Shown: positions 42,501-50,732, counted from the first letter of the stretch. The stretch is DNA of 64,000 bases from an uncultured Spirochaetales bacterium (GCA_949288415.1 CASEKE010000035.1:106375-170374); one strand, 5' to 3'. Numbers and translations: made by a program. The notes: generated by a model from the sequence alone, not told the origin.

Positions 42501-43020
42501 CAGCATGGAAGTCGTCACCGGAACGATCAAGAACAACATTCCTGCTAGGATCGCATTTGCCGTCTCGTCCGGAGTCAACAGCAAGATCATTCTTGACGAG
42601 GTCGGAGCCGAGTCGCTCCTCGGAAAGGGAGACATGCTCTACAAGAGCCCGACGAGCATCGGACTGGAAAGAATCCAGGGAGCGTTCCTTACCGACAAGG
42701 AGACCGAGGAAATAGTCGAACAGGTGAAGACGAACGGCGAGCCGGATTATCTTGACGATGCCATCTTCGAGGATTTCGACGACCATGAGAGCGATGATGA
42801 CATGGATGATTATTCCGACGCGATCGACAATGAGGAAGAGGAATACGAGAGAGCCAAGCAGATAGTCTACGAGAAGAAAAGTGCCAGCGCCTCGTATCTG
42901 CAGCGCAGAATGAAGATCGGCTACAACAAGGCCGCGCGCTATGTGGAGCGAATGGAGGAGGAGGGCATAGTAGGCCCGCCGAACGGAAGCAAGCCCAGAG
43001 AGCTGCTGAAGATGCTCTGA
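39568..43020 (+). CDS. ftsK: DNA translocase FtsK
   Basis: 1150 aa. AGGAGG is 5 nt before the ATG. The N-terminal part has about four membrane helices (from LLFSIVLFVASILGFSYVLL on, including FYLYLVYFTFLAFF). Residues ~190-650 are a long, very charged and disordered linker with a K/E/A-rich segment (KAAKKAEKEKAKEQARQEKL) and D/S-rich parts. The motor has Walker A GSTGSGKSVGIN (~831-842) and Walker B VLIMDEYADLM, plus ATQRPSMEVVTG. The last ~65 residues are the winged-helix gamma domain (SASYLQRRMKIGYNKAARYVERMEEEGI, in part) that reads KOPS-type sites. It moves chromosome ends into daughter cells at division. Confidence 0.96.
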   Translation: MARKKGGILTLLFSIVLFVASILGFSYVLLASQLPKDVLEVVEPIRDRIVANFAITADGGRIDPLIVPSIFLLLESFMTLHYRRKKPYSLIFAFYLYLVYFTFLAFFHLEAGLDTPLFLMRRIDMSKRPLIAVLIFLECLLALVLKYLTHSLDMKWRQSRVELDHETFEDVEVDDEDGNAVVAEGRKARRAQIKAAKKAEKEKAKEQARQEKLERKAAEDLKKEEAAYAKAEEKKQRKEAKAAEKKRRKEEPTLEVGESFDTRSFYEDGQIPVPPKAQDGDSPLSFPELSEIPRMDTIEHSRDIDRVSESDYDRMQRNLGLKDDYDDPATRSSSGGFMVDPADIPSSDDDDDSFSVGSRGEERTSFSGESHVKYDPNVRNSHFKSGGMLEATIESLNDYPSRRDNAQERPIVGLERPVEDIVPVKEKKSNFAPSNLSKDHPRYKLFESLRNSGPQDVNVNVSHVPSMPFHAENQEPAGQYGSTFISLEDQKPSASERLYEMKTEAFESTNPRVQVPSSEVSSFDRTRINAPRPRYEDIGRRSQNVAAEQDEEKPSFHDEDDFKDLGENTYTSSDNGDDEIGKRIPKHDPFQKMSGKKLEPLPPLDMEDDGMPVRRATPARNEDVPSLDEEHKGRYDDGSAEVKQENALQYTFGIVGLQSNNAGMSGIRERARMKYHPPTTDILVEYPTADREIDDYTIRRGEIIVSTLQQFKVDVKLENIVKGPTVTMYELKLAEGVPVSKVKCRYDDICYYLGLGNNALRILAPIPGKQAIGMEVPNKKRSVIGFKDMLDSLEKDQNAKKMAIPMILGRTITGTPVIIDVAKTPHLLIAGSTGSGKSVGINSFIATLLYKKSPQDVRLILIDPKVVELTMYNGIPHLLTPVITEAKKVQKVLAWLTEEMERRYRMISMFSVRNIAAFNEKLKEQKLAAEKLPYIVLIMDEYADLMTTIGKDIEYYVGRLTAMARAVGIHLVLATQRPSMEVVTGTIKNNIPARIAFAVSSGVNSKIILDEVGAESLLGKGDMLYKSPTSIGLERIQGAFLTDKETEEIVEQVKTNGEPDYLDDAIFEDFDDHESDDDMDDYSDAIDNEEEEYERAKQIVYEKKSASASYLQRRMKIGYNKAARYVERMEEEGIVGPPNGSKPRELLKML

Positions 43021-43026
43021 TAGCCA

Positions 43027-43052
43027 GGGAGGTCTCCGGACCTCCCTTTTTT
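43027..43052 (+). terminator. Rho-independent terminator of the mnmE-ftsK operon
   Basis: GGGAGGTC (43027-43034) / GACCTCCC (43039-43046) then six T. Its T-run touches the stop codon of the convergent MATE gene. Confidence 0.92.
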
Positions 43053-44440
43053 CATGCCTTGTCCGCTTTTCTGCCCGTGTTTCCCATTTCCGAAAGCGCT
43101 TTCCGGAACTGGTACTGGAAAAGAATCGCTGTGAAGGTCACACTCAGGAAATCCGCAATCGGCTCTGCCATGTAGATTGCGTTCGTACTGTTTCCAGGAA
43201 GTATATGAGGCATTATGTAGATGAGCGGGAGAAGCAGGATGAACTTTCTCATTACCGCGACCACTATGCTGCTCTTTGCATATCCTATGCTGGTGAATGT
43301 CATCTGACACGCGATCTGTATTCCGAATATTCCTATTGCGAGGGCATATACTCTCGTTGCCTTCGCCGTGAATTCGATCAGTTGCGGATCGCTGGTGAAG
43401 AAGGAGGCGAACGTGGCTGGAAAGATCATCACGAAAAGCCAGATCAGGAGAGAAAAGCAAAGGCTGGTGGCAAGCAGGTGGAAGTATGCGCTCTTGACCC
43501 TTTCCTTGTTTCCCGCCCCGAAGTTGTAACTTACGATCGGCTGTGCGCCCTGTCCCAGTCCTTGGAGGGGCAGCATCGCGAACTGCATTATCGAGTATAG
43601 TATGGTCATCGCTCCGACGGCTATGTCTCCGCCGTATTTGAGCAGGGAAGAATTGAAGGCGATCGATATCACGCTTTCGCTGGCCTGCATGATGAACGTC
43701 GCCAGTCCAAGCAACATAGACGGAAGTATTATGTCTGCTTCGAGTCTGAAGTTCTCTTTCCTGATTTTGAGCATGGTCTTCCTGCCGAAGAGGAATGAGA
43801 GTACCCATATGCAGGACAGGGCCTGGCTGATGATCGTTGCCAAGGCAGCTCCGCGGACTCCCATACCGAACACAAATATGAAGATCGGATCTAGTATTAT
43901 GTTCGACACCGCTCCGATGAGAACGCTGAGCATGCTGGTTTTGGCAAATCCCTGCGCGGTTATGAACATGTTCATGCCGAGGGTTATCTGCACGAATATA
44001 GTACCTATTGCGTATATGTCCATGTAGTTCGTGGCATATGCTATCGTATTGTCGCTAGCGCCGAACATCATTAGAATGTCCTCGTTCCAGACAAGTAGAA
44101 TGGCCGTTAGCACGATCGAGATCAGTATGAGCATGACAAAGCAGTTTCCGAGTGTTTTCTCGGCTTTGTCGTCCTGTCCCTTTCCCATGAAAATGCTTGC
44201 CCTCGGTGCTCCGCCTGAAGCTACCAAGGCCGCGAATGCGCTTATTATCAGTATGAGCGGCATGCATACTCCGACTCCGGTCAGAGCAAGAGCCCCCGAA
44301 CCTGGAATATGGCCTATGTAGACTCTGTCCACGAGGTTGTACAGCATGTTTATGAACTGTGCCGCGACGGTCGGAAGTGCGAGCTTCCATAGAAGCCGTC
44401 CGATCGGTGCGGTCCCGAGCATCTCCTTGTTGTCCATCAT
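43052..44440 (-). CDS. MATE-family efflux transporter
   Basis: 462 aa, twelve membrane helices in two halves. The N terminus shows the family pattern (GRLLWKLALPTVAAQFINMLYNLVDRVYIG, in part) and ALTGVGVCMPLILI. The second half has VISIAFNSSLLKYGGD and LPLQGLGQGAQPIVSYNFGAGN, the hallmark of MATE/NorM-like Na+ or H+ antiporters for drugs and organic cations. Start codons ATG 44440 or 44437 overlap the stop of the marR-type gene before it, so both are in one transcript. Confidence 0.93.
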   Translation of the reverse strand: MMDNKEMLGTAPIGRLLWKLALPTVAAQFINMLYNLVDRVYIGHIPGSGALALTGVGVCMPLILIISAFAALVASGGAPRASIFMGKGQDDKAEKTLGNCFVMLILISIVLTAILLVWNEDILMMFGASDNTIAYATNYMDIYAIGTIFVQITLGMNMFITAQGFAKTSMLSVLIGAVSNIILDPIFIFVFGMGVRGAALATIISQALSCIWVLSFLFGRKTMLKIRKENFRLEADIILPSMLLGLATFIMQASESVISIAFNSSLLKYGGDIAVGAMTILYSIMQFAMLPLQGLGQGAQPIVSYNFGAGNKERVKSAYFHLLATSLCFSLLIWLFVMIFPATFASFFTSDPQLIEFTAKATRVYALAIGIFGIQIACQMTFTSIGYAKSSIVVAVMRKFILLLPLIYIMPHILPGNSTNAIYMAEPIADFLSVTFTAILFQYQFRKALSEMGNTGRKADKA

Positions 44441-44886
44441 TCACCTTCCTTCGGATTGTCTTCTGCGACGTTGGCTTTCATCTTGGCCGCAATGGCCGCG
44501 AATATAGCCTTTTCCTCATCGCCGATTCCGTCATATATGTCGTCACCGAGTTTCTCGAATTCTTTTTCAACGCATTTTGCTCTTTCCTTTCCTGCTTCTG
44601 TCAGGACAATGTCGTCCTTGCGGCGGTCTTCTTCGTTCCGGACTCTTGAAAGCATTCTTTTTTCTTCCAAGGCATCCAGTGCTTCGCTTATCCGACCTTT
44701 CGATATCCTCATGTCCGAGGCTATGTCCTTTGCATGCCGCCTGTCGATTTTCCTTTGAAGGAAAAGCAGTATCAGAAGTTCAACAGGCGACATCTTCAAT
44801 TGTCTTGCTTGCGCTCTCAGCACTTTCTCGTTGTGACGCATCACCGCTCTGAGGCTGATTATCGCATCGAATACCGATATGTCCAT
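44437..44886 (-). CDS. MarR-family transcriptional regulator
   Basis: 149 aa from the ATG at 44886 (AGGAAGG 8 nt upstream); the open frame runs on to 44916 without a better site. Winged helix-turn-helix: SPVELLILLFLQRKIDRRHAKDIASDMRISKG (in part) then ISEALDALEEKRMLSRVRNEEDRRKDDIVLTEAG with the wing DRR. Such regulators repress a neighbouring efflux gene until a drug-like ligand binds. Here the MATE gene follows directly. Confidence 0.93.
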   Translation of the reverse strand: MDISVFDAIISLRAVMRHNEKVLRAQARQLKMSPVELLILLFLQRKIDRRHAKDIASDMRISKGRISEALDALEEKRMLSRVRNEEDRRKDDIVLTEAGKERAKCVEKEFEKLGDDIYDGIGDEEKAIFAAIAAKMKANVAEDNPKEGE

Positions 44887-44908
44887 GGGCCGATTCCTTC
44901 CTGTAAAA

Positions 44909-44924
44909 AGTTCCATATGAAACT
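44909..44924 (-). promoter_or_regulatory. Palindrome upstream of marR, candidate operator
   Basis: AGTTCCATATGAAACT is a 16-nt palindrome with one mismatched pair, centred ~30 nt before the regulator start. MarR dimers bind such palindromes. Candidate autoregulatory site. Confidence 0.5.
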
Positions 44925-44957
44925 ATTTCAAGCATAAAATAATTTCCTTCCGGGTTA

Positions 44958-44986
44958 TTGTCAATGCCTGGGAGGGGGAATAGAAT
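44958..44986 (+). promoter_or_regulatory. Promoter of the aminotransferase gene
   Basis: TTGTCA (44958-44963), 17-nt spacer, TAGAAT (44981-44986), AGAGG at 44994-44998, ATG 45006. A conventional, well-matched promoter with a very short leader. Confidence 0.7.
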
Positions 44987-45005
44987 GTCTCCAAGAGGCG
45001 GAATC

Positions 45006-45800
45006 ATGAGAAAGGCCATCAGAAACGGTATGCTTGTGGATGAGACGGAGGCATCTCTTCCTGTCACTGACAGGGCGGTGCAGTATTCGTATTCGGTGTA
45101 TGAATCGCTCAAGATGAAGAACGGCGAGTTCGTCCATCTACCTGAGCATATGGAAAGGCTTTGTGAAAGCATGGAGGGCGTGAAGATGAAAAGCCGGTAC
45201 ACCCCGGCCGACATAGAAAAGGCTCTCAGGCTTCTTTCTTCCGCGGAAGGGCTTACCGACGAGACGTTCCGCGTCCTTGTCGTAGGAGGAGAGCCGGGGT
45301 ATTTCTTCATAACCCATGCCCCGACCAGGGTCTATCCGGAAGAGTACTATACGGATGGAATCAGGGTGACTACCTTCGAAGGAGAGCGTTATCTGCCGAA
45401 TTTCAAGACTTCGAATCTCCTCGTCTCGTATCTTGCTCTTACAGATGCCGAGGAAAAAGGCTGTTTCGAAGCGCTCCTTGTCAACAGGAAGGGCTACGTG
45501 ACAGAAGGTACCAGAAGCAATTTCTATGGAATAAAAGGAAATGTCATATACACAGCCGATGATGACGATGTGCTCCATGGCGTAACGAGGATAGGACTCG
45601 TGGAAAGTGCGAAAAAGCTGGGCATGGACATCGTGTACGAGCCTATCCGGCCGGAGAGCTTCCTCGAGTATGATTCGCTTTTCATCACAAGCACCAGCAT
45701 GAAGGCGATTCCGATCAGGGAAATCGACGGACGCCCTGTCAGAAAGGACGCCCATGGAAAGGTGCTGGCACTGAGCCATCTGATAGGCGAGTGGGAATGA
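45006..45800 (+). CDS. PLP-dependent class IV aminotransferase
   Basis: 264 aa from ATG 45006; earlier Met codons at 44958 and 44985 overlap the promoter. Fold type IV landmarks: LPVTDRAVQYSYSVYESLK near the N terminus, the PLP lysine in YLPNFKTSNLLVSYLAL, AEEKGCFEALLVNRKGYVTEG then TRSNFYGI, and GVTRIGLVESAKK. The family includes branched-chain aminotransferase, D-amino-acid aminotransferase and aminodeoxychorismate lyase. At 264 aa it is closer in length to the latter two. Monocistronic, closed by a two-way terminator. Confidence 0.88.
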   Translation: MRKAIRNGMLVDETEASLPVTDRAVQYSYSVYESLKMKNGEFVHLPEHMERLCESMEGVKMKSRYTPADIEKALRLLSSAEGLTDETFRVLVVGGEPGYFFITHAPTRVYPEEYYTDGIRVTTFEGERYLPNFKTSNLLVSYLALTDAEEKGCFEALLVNRKGYVTEGTRSNFYGIKGNVIYTADDDDVLHGVTRIGLVESAKKLGMDIVYEPIRPESFLEYDSLFITSTSMKAIPIREIDGRPVRKDAHGKVLALSHLIGEWE

Positions 45801-45810
45801 AATGTGTTTG

Positions 45811-45846
45811 AAAAAGACGACCCCGGACAGTTGTCCAGGGTCTTTT
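45811..45846. terminator. Bidirectional terminator
   Basis: AAAAAGAC...CC-GGACA/TGTCC-GG...GTCTTTTT. A-run and T-run on both sides; it separates the aminotransferase from the convergent nuclease gene. Confidence 0.88.
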
Positions 45847-45866
45847 TCTGCTTTCCGGCTACTATG

Positions 45867-46754
45867 TCATGGATTGCATATTCCGCAGGCGCTGTATCCC
45901 TCGGCCAGCAGTTCCTCCCTTGTCTTGTCCGTGAGCTTGTAGTTTGCCGACGTCTCGTCCGGGGCTCCGCTGCAGTCTTTGAGGTGGAATTTCTTCGAAT
46001 TCGTATTCAGGATGTATGTCGCTTCATCTATGGTGACGTCATCCTCCGGTGGGGTTTCGGAGCTTAGCCAGTTGTTTCCCGTGGCATAGTCGATGGATAT
46101 GCCCGGCTGTATGTTCGCAATGTAGACGCAGTATTCCGCCTCATCGCAATCGAGACAGTCGGATTCCATAGTGACACCGTAGGCAAGAAGATTCCCATCG
46201 CCGAAATCAGGGGTTACCCTATATAGGATCCTGTGATCTTGTTCCTCCCTCATGTGGTCGGCCGTCATATCTTCGAATTGCAACATTCCAGGTGTATTGA
46301 ACATCCTTGTTCCTGTCATAAGATTCCTGGGCTCGTCGTTCAGTCCGGATATCTGGAATCCGATCTGGTGACTTCTGTTGTACAGCCATCCGCCCTCGAC
46401 AAGATCGGAGGGATATTTTTCCTGGACCCAGCCAGAGGGCTTGGTGGTCAGATCGCCTCGGTCCTCCGTTGGCATGTGTCCGTAGTCGAAAAGTCCCCAT
46501 GTCCTTCCGGTTCTTCCCAGCTCGTCGAGTTCTGAAAGCTCTATGAAATATCCTTTGCTTTCCGCATATGCATAATCCTCTTCGGTGAAGTATGGGACAT
46601 TGTCGTTGAGAACTGTAACAAGTGCGGTTTTTACATTTGGGTCAGACGAGGATTCTTCGTTGCCGAACATGGGCAGGTTCATCAGGAACTCGCATCCTGT
46701 GAGAACAATCGTCAATGCAATCGCCGTCAAGGCGAATCTGATGGTCTTTTTCAT
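45867..46754 (-). CDS. Lipoprotein DNA/RNA endonuclease, EndA-like with C-terminal zinc-type module
   Basis: 295 aa. Lipoprotein signal ALTAIALTIVLTGCEFLMN (lipobox LTGC). The nuclease core follows streptococcal EndA: GGWLYNRSHQIGFQISG (His as general base, NRSH in place of DRGH), NLMTGTRMFN and a Met-rich helix ending DHRILYRVTP. After a linker the last ~50 residues form the known add-on of DNA-entry nucleases: ATYILNTNSKKFHLKDC ... ELLAEGYSACGICNP, with Cys-x2-Cys and His like an Ada zinc module. It should degrade external DNA at the cell surface. GGAGG stands 5 nt before the ATG. Confidence 0.92.
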   Translation of the reverse strand: MKKTIRFALTAIALTIVLTGCEFLMNLPMFGNEESSSDPNVKTALVTVLNDNVPYFTEEDYAYAESKGYFIELSELDELGRTGRTWGLFDYGHMPTEDRGDLTTKPSGWVQEKYPSDLVEGGWLYNRSHQIGFQISGLNDEPRNLMTGTRMFNTPGMLQFEDMTADHMREEQDHRILYRVTPDFGDGNLLAYGVTMESDCLDCDEAEYCVYIANIQPGISIDYATGNNWLSSETPPEDDVTIDEATYILNTNSKKFHLKDCSGAPDETSANYKLTDKTREELLAEGYSACGICNP

Positions 46755-46779
46755 TCTCTCCTCCGAAATCTGTATTTTT

Positions 46780-47175
46780 TCAGTTTTTCCTTTCGTATAT
46801 TTCCATGAGAATCTTCTCGTGCGAGAAGCCTGGAAATTCCTCTTTGCTAATCTTCCTCCAGCCTGAGAACCGGAATGTCAGAAACCTGTCCGAAGGATAC
46901 TTCTTAGGCCATCGGAACAGTATTATCCTGTCCGCGTCGTCAGGAATGTCCTGAAGCTCCAGAAATGCCGTTCCTTCTTTTATCCCCGCAGGATCGTCCA
47001 TGATGTCCAACTTCTTTGCTTCTTCGTGCTCGAATTGTCCTGCCGTATAGCTGTCCACAGCCAGAGTATCTGCCATTTCCAGCAGTCTTTTCCTTATTTC
47101 CCTGTCTTTCGAGGTACGTTTCCCGTAGAACGAAAGTCCGTTCTCCTTGTCGATGCATATGGCGACGGTTTTCAT
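46780..47175 (-). CDS. Conserved small protein of unknown function (often mis-named ribonuclease Z)
   Basis: 131 aa. It matches, from memory, a small family common in Clostridia: start TVAICIDKENGLSFYGKRTSKDREI, later AVDSYTAGQFE and the C-terminal block RIILFRWPKKYPSDRFLTF then SGWRKISKEEFPGFSHEKI. Members are sometimes labelled ribonuclease Z, but there is no HxHxDH metal motif, so that name is not supported. The repeated charged pattern suggests a small soluble cytosolic protein. GGAGG precedes the ATG. It lies 25 nt upstream of the nuclease on the same strand. Confidence 0.8.
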   Translation of the reverse strand: MKTVAICIDKENGLSFYGKRTSKDREIRKRLLEMADTLAVDSYTAGQFEHEEAKKLDIMDDPAGIKEGTAFLELQDIPDDADRIILFRWPKKYPSDRFLTFRFSGWRKISKEEFPGFSHEKILMEIYERKN

Positions 47176-47455
47176 TTTTTCCCCCTCCCAATAACATCGA
47201 CAAAGAGCGTCGAAAGGTTACAATATATCGATTGGACATATATGGCATTATGTATTCGTCGTAGGAAAGCAGAGAAATGGACAATGCGGGATTCTCGGTC
47301 CGTACCATTTTTATTTCTTATATGAGCGACAATTTTGCCGTCGTTACGGATTGTTGGGCATGCCACTGCCATGAGGCTTTCTACGCATGGGAGGCGAGTT
47401 GTTTTACTCATTTCTTTTCCCATAGACAAAACCGGTGTCAATTGATATTGTTATA
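47176..47455. other. Intergenic stretch between divergent genes, no gene recognised
   Basis: About 280 nt, AT-rich, with promoter-like sequence on both sides. No open frame is credible. The helicase leader with its hairpin follows. Confidence 0.4.
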
Positions 47456-47493
47456 CCTTGGTAAAACACGTAGATACAAATACTTGACCAAGG
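47456..47493 (+). promoter_or_regulatory. Leader hairpin that can mask the helicase ribosome site
   Basis: CCTTGGT (47456-47462) is fully complementary to ACCAAGG (47487-47493). The second arm contains the first part of the only purine-rich site (AAGGA, 47490-47494) before ATG 47506. Pairing would hide it. RNA helicase genes are often cold- or self-regulated through such leaders. Confidence 0.45.
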
Positions 47494-47505
47494 AAAAACA
47501 TAGAT

Positions 47506-49014
47506 ATGAATTTTGAGGAACTGGGGCTATGCCCCGAAGTCATGGAAGGAATAAGACAGCATGGCTTCACAACTATGACCGACGTCCAGGAAAAGGTCAT
47601 CCCCGTGGCTCTCAGGGGAAAGGACGTGATGGTTCAATCGAAGACTGGAAGCGGAAAGACGCTTGTCTTCCTTACGGCGATTTTCGAGAAGCACGTAAAG
47701 AACAACGGAAGCAGGGCGATCGTCATCGCCCCGACGAGAGAGCTTGCAGATCAGATCGAGCATGATGCAATATCGTTCTCCAAAGGTTTGAAGGACTACA
47801 CCATCGGTTGCTTCTACGGCGGAGTCGGGTATGAGAAGCAATCGGCAGATCTTCGCAAAGGCGTAAATCTTGTCGTAGGAACACCTGGAAGGCTTCTTGA
47901 CTTCTCCAAATCGGGAAAGCTTGATTTCTCATCGTTCGATACCGTGGTACTGGACGAGGCTGACAGAATGTTCGACATGGGGTTCTATCCGGATATCCAG
48001 GAGATGTTCCGGAAGATGAGAAAGAACGAGGACAGGCAGACGATGCTTTTCAGTGCAACGCTGTCCGTCAAGGTCCGCAATCTTGCGTGGGCATATATGG
48101 ACGAGCCGGAGGAGTTCGACATCCAGCCGGAAGAGATTACCGTTAAGAACATCACACAGGAACTCTTCCATGTCACCAAGGATGAGAAGTTCGGTCTTCT
48201 TCTGTCCATTTTCAATAAGATCGATCCGAAGAGCTGCATAATCTTCACAAACACTAAAGATCGTGCCGTGGAAGTCTCTGAGAGGCTCAATCTTAATGGA
48301 TACAAGACGGCCTATCTTATGGGCGATATGGCTCAGAGCGTCAGGCTTAAGACCCTGGATATGCTCAAGAAAGGGAAGATCACGGCCTTGGTTGCAACCG
48401 ATGTCGCAGCAAGAGGTCTCCAGATCGACGACCTGGAACTCGTGGTCAACTATGACATACCCGAGGATTACGAGAACTATGTCCACAGAATCGGAAGAAC
48501 CGCCAGAGCCGGAAAGTCAGGCAAAGCGATCACTCTTGCCTGTGAGGAGTATATCTACGGGCTCGAGGCTATCGAGACTTTCATACAGATGAAGATTCCT
48601 GTCCTCTGGGCGGACGAGGTCGGCCTCGATCCTGTCGAGGACAAGAGTGCAGGTTACAGGATGAAGAGGAGAAGAAGCAGTTCTTCTTCGGATCAGAGAA
48701 GGGGAAGACAGCCCGAAAAGGGCAGACGGCCGGAAAGTTCGTCATCGAGCCGGAGAAAGCCGAGCAAGCCTGCAGAATCCAACGCCGATACGACAAAGGG
48801 CCAGACGCCGGATCGGAACAGGAAAAACCGAAGCGGTGCGAAGAGGACGGATTCGTCGAGGAAGACCGAGCCGAAGCAGATGTCCCGGAACGTGCTGGAG
48901 AAGGAGATCGCAGGAAAGAACGTCCACAAGGTCAATCTTTCCTCTATTCCGGCAGAGACCGGGAAGAAGGGACTGCTTGCCAGGATACGTTCGTTCTTCA
49001 AGCGGGAGAAATGA
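47506..49014 (+). CDS. DEAD-box ATP-dependent RNA helicase
   Basis: 502 aa. Q motif and I: FTTMTDVQEKVIP, SKTGSGKT. Then PTRELADQI, GTPGRLLDF, II: VLDEADRMFDMGF, III: FSATLS, and in the second RecA domain FTNTKDRAVEV, ATDVAARGLQIDD and HRIGRTARAG. From ~residue 385 on there is a basic, Ser/Arg/Lys-rich tail (RMKRRRSSSSSDQRRGRQPE) that would bind RNA non-specifically. Likely role in rRNA maturation or mRNA unwinding at low temperature. Its stop overlaps the start of the ABC exporter gene (ATGATG). Confidence 0.95.
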   Translation: MNFEELGLCPEVMEGIRQHGFTTMTDVQEKVIPVALRGKDVMVQSKTGSGKTLVFLTAIFEKHVKNNGSRAIVIAPTRELADQIEHDAISFSKGLKDYTIGCFYGGVGYEKQSADLRKGVNLVVGTPGRLLDFSKSGKLDFSSFDTVVLDEADRMFDMGFYPDIQEMFRKMRKNEDRQTMLFSATLSVKVRNLAWAYMDEPEEFDIQPEEITVKNITQELFHVTKDEKFGLLLSIFNKIDPKSCIIFTNTKDRAVEVSERLNLNGYKTAYLMGDMAQSVRLKTLDMLKKGKITALVATDVAARGLQIDDLELVVNYDIPEDYENYVHRIGRTARAGKSGKAITLACEEYIYGLEAIETFIQMKIPVLWADEVGLDPVEDKSAGYRMKRRRSSSSSDQRRGRQPEKGRRPESSSSSRRKPSKPAESNADTTKGQTPDRNRKNRSGAKRTDSSRKTEPKQMSRNVLEKEIAGKNVHKVNLSSIPAETGKKGLLARIRSFFKREK

Positions 49015-50732
49015 TGCTCAGAAGATTCTTTTCCTACTATGGCCCCTACAAGGGACTGTTCATTCTGGATATGACGGTAGCTCTGCTATCGTCTATTCTT
49101 TCTATAGTGTTCCCGTCGTTGACGAGGTATCTCCTCAACGACGTCATTCCTGCCGGGAATTTCCGGATGATGATGCTGATTTTTTCTGCTATGCTTGCCG
49201 TGTATGTATTCGAGGGAATCTCCACGTGGATCCGCGTCAAATGGGGCCATATTCTCGGCGTACGACTTGAGAACGACATGAGAAGGGATATCTTTGCCCA
49301 TCTGCAGACACTCTCTTTCTCGTACTTCGACAAGACAAAGACGGGAACCGTCATGAGCCGCATAACGAACGATCTGTTCAACATCGCCGAGGTTGCGCAT
49401 CACGGTCCCGAGGATCTTCTGATCAGCCTTGTCACTATCGCCGCGGCCTATGTCGCGATGTTTGCTTTCTCCGCACCTCTTGCTGCCATTACGATCATTC
49501 CGCTTCCGATCATGCTTGCGTACGGAATCGTATACAACCGCAGGCTCAAGCAGAAGAGCAGGGAAGTCAGACGCACTGTCGCCGACGTATCGGTGGACGT
49601 CGAGAACTCCATCCAAGGAATAAGGGAAGTCAAGAGTTATGCGCAGGAAGGCTTCCAGAACCGCAAGTTCTCAAAGACCAATACGAACCTCAAACAAACC
49701 CGCGAAGCATACTATTCCGTCATGGCGAACTATCAGGGAATGATGAATTTCATGCGGAACATGTACTATATGATAACGGTCGTCGGCGGTGTGATACTGC
49801 TGTTCTTCGGCGTCGTCACAGCAGGAGATATAGTATCGTTCATTCTCTTTGTGTCCGTGGTGCTTCCTCCGATCGACAGGCTGATCAACTTCACCGAGCA
49901 GTTCAGCCAGGGGGCGGCTTCGTTCGAACGCTTCATTGAGATCATGGACATAAAGCCTGAGATAACGGATGTCCCCGGTGCCGAAGAACTTGTCGTGAAA
50001 GCCGGTGAAATAAGATACGAGGATGTATCTTTCAGTTACGAGGACAGGGACGGCATCAATGTCATCGACGATCTCAATCTCGAGATTCCCGCCGGCAAGA
50101 TGGTTGCGTTCGTAGGCGAGTCGGGCGCAGGAAAGACGACACTCATATCCCTGCTCGGGAGATTCTATGACATAAAGAGCGGCCGTATAACGATAGATGG
50201 CACGGACATCAGGAACGTTACCCAGAAATCGCTGCATCAGAACATAGGGTTCGTCCGTCAGGACGTGTTCCTGTTCGATGCGAGCATAAGGGAGAACCTG
50301 AGGTACGGCAAGAGCGACGCAAGCGACGATGAGCTTTGGGCTGCGCTCCGCAATGCCAATCTCTACGACTTCGTGGCATCCCTTCCCAAAGGACTCGATA
50401 CGGAGGTCGGAGAGAGAGGAACGCGCCTGTCCGGAGGCCAGAAACAGAGACTCAGCATCGCAAGAGCTTTTCTGAAGAATCCGCCGATACTGGTCTTCGA
50501 CGAGGCTACGAGCAGTCTGGATACTGAGAGCGAGGCGCTGATACAGGATGCGTTCTCCCGTCTTTCGGAAGGCAGGACCAGCATCGTCATAGCCCACAGG
50601 TTATCAACCATCATAGATAGTGATATAATCTACGTCATAGAGAAGGGGCGGGTCATCGAGAAAGGCCGGCACGAGGAGCTGCTCGAAGCCGATGGAACCT
50701 ATGCCCATCTCTACAGGAGGGGAATCCAGTGA
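49011..50732 (+). CDS. ABC exporter half-transporter (MsbA/MdlB-like)
   Basis: 573 aa: six membrane helices (1-~310) and one ATPase domain. Coupling-loop sequence FDKTKTGTVMSRITNDLFNI. ATPase motifs: Walker A FVGESGAGKTTLISL, Q-loop GFVRQDVFLFD, signature TRLSGGQKQRLSIARA, Walker B LVFDEATSSLDTESE, H-loop IVIAHRLST. It should work as a homodimer exporting lipid, peptide or drug. The acyltransferase gene follows with a 4-nt overlap, which makes a lipid-related substrate worth considering. Confidence 0.93.
   Translation: MMLRRFFSYYGPYKGLFILDMTVALLSSILSIVFPSLTRYLLNDVIPAGNFRMMMLIFSAMLAVYVFEGISTWIRVKWGHILGVRLENDMRRDIFAHLQTLSFSYFDKTKTGTVMSRITNDLFNIAEVAHHGPEDLLISLVTIAAAYVAMFAFSAPLAAITIIPLPIMLAYGIVYNRRLKQKSREVRRTVADVSVDVENSIQGIREVKSYAQEGFQNRKFSKTNTNLKQTREAYYSVMANYQGMMNFMRNMYYMITVVGGVILLFFGVVTAGDIVSFILFVSVVLPPIDRLINFTEQFSQGAASFERFIEIMDIKPEITDVPGAEELVVKAGEIRYEDVSFSYEDRDGINVIDDLNLEIPAGKMVAFVGESGAGKTTLISLLGRFYDIKSGRITIDGTDIRNVTQKSLHQNIGFVRQDVFLFDASIRENLRYGKSDASDDELWAALRNANLYDFVASLPKGLDTEVGERGTRLSGGQKQRLSIARAFLKNPPILVFDEATSSLDTESEALIQDAFSRLSEGRTSIVIAHRLSTIIDSDIIYVIEKGRVIEKGRHEELLEADGTYAHLYRRGIQ

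Noticed and set aside
41281..42786. 501-aa minus-strand frame inside ftsK
   Set aside because: Mirror frame of the FtsK motor; no start signal and no recognisable domain.
47277..47516. 79-aa plus-strand frame before the helicase
   Set aside because: Runs through the helicase leader and into its start in another frame; rich in His, Cys and Phe, no ribosome site.
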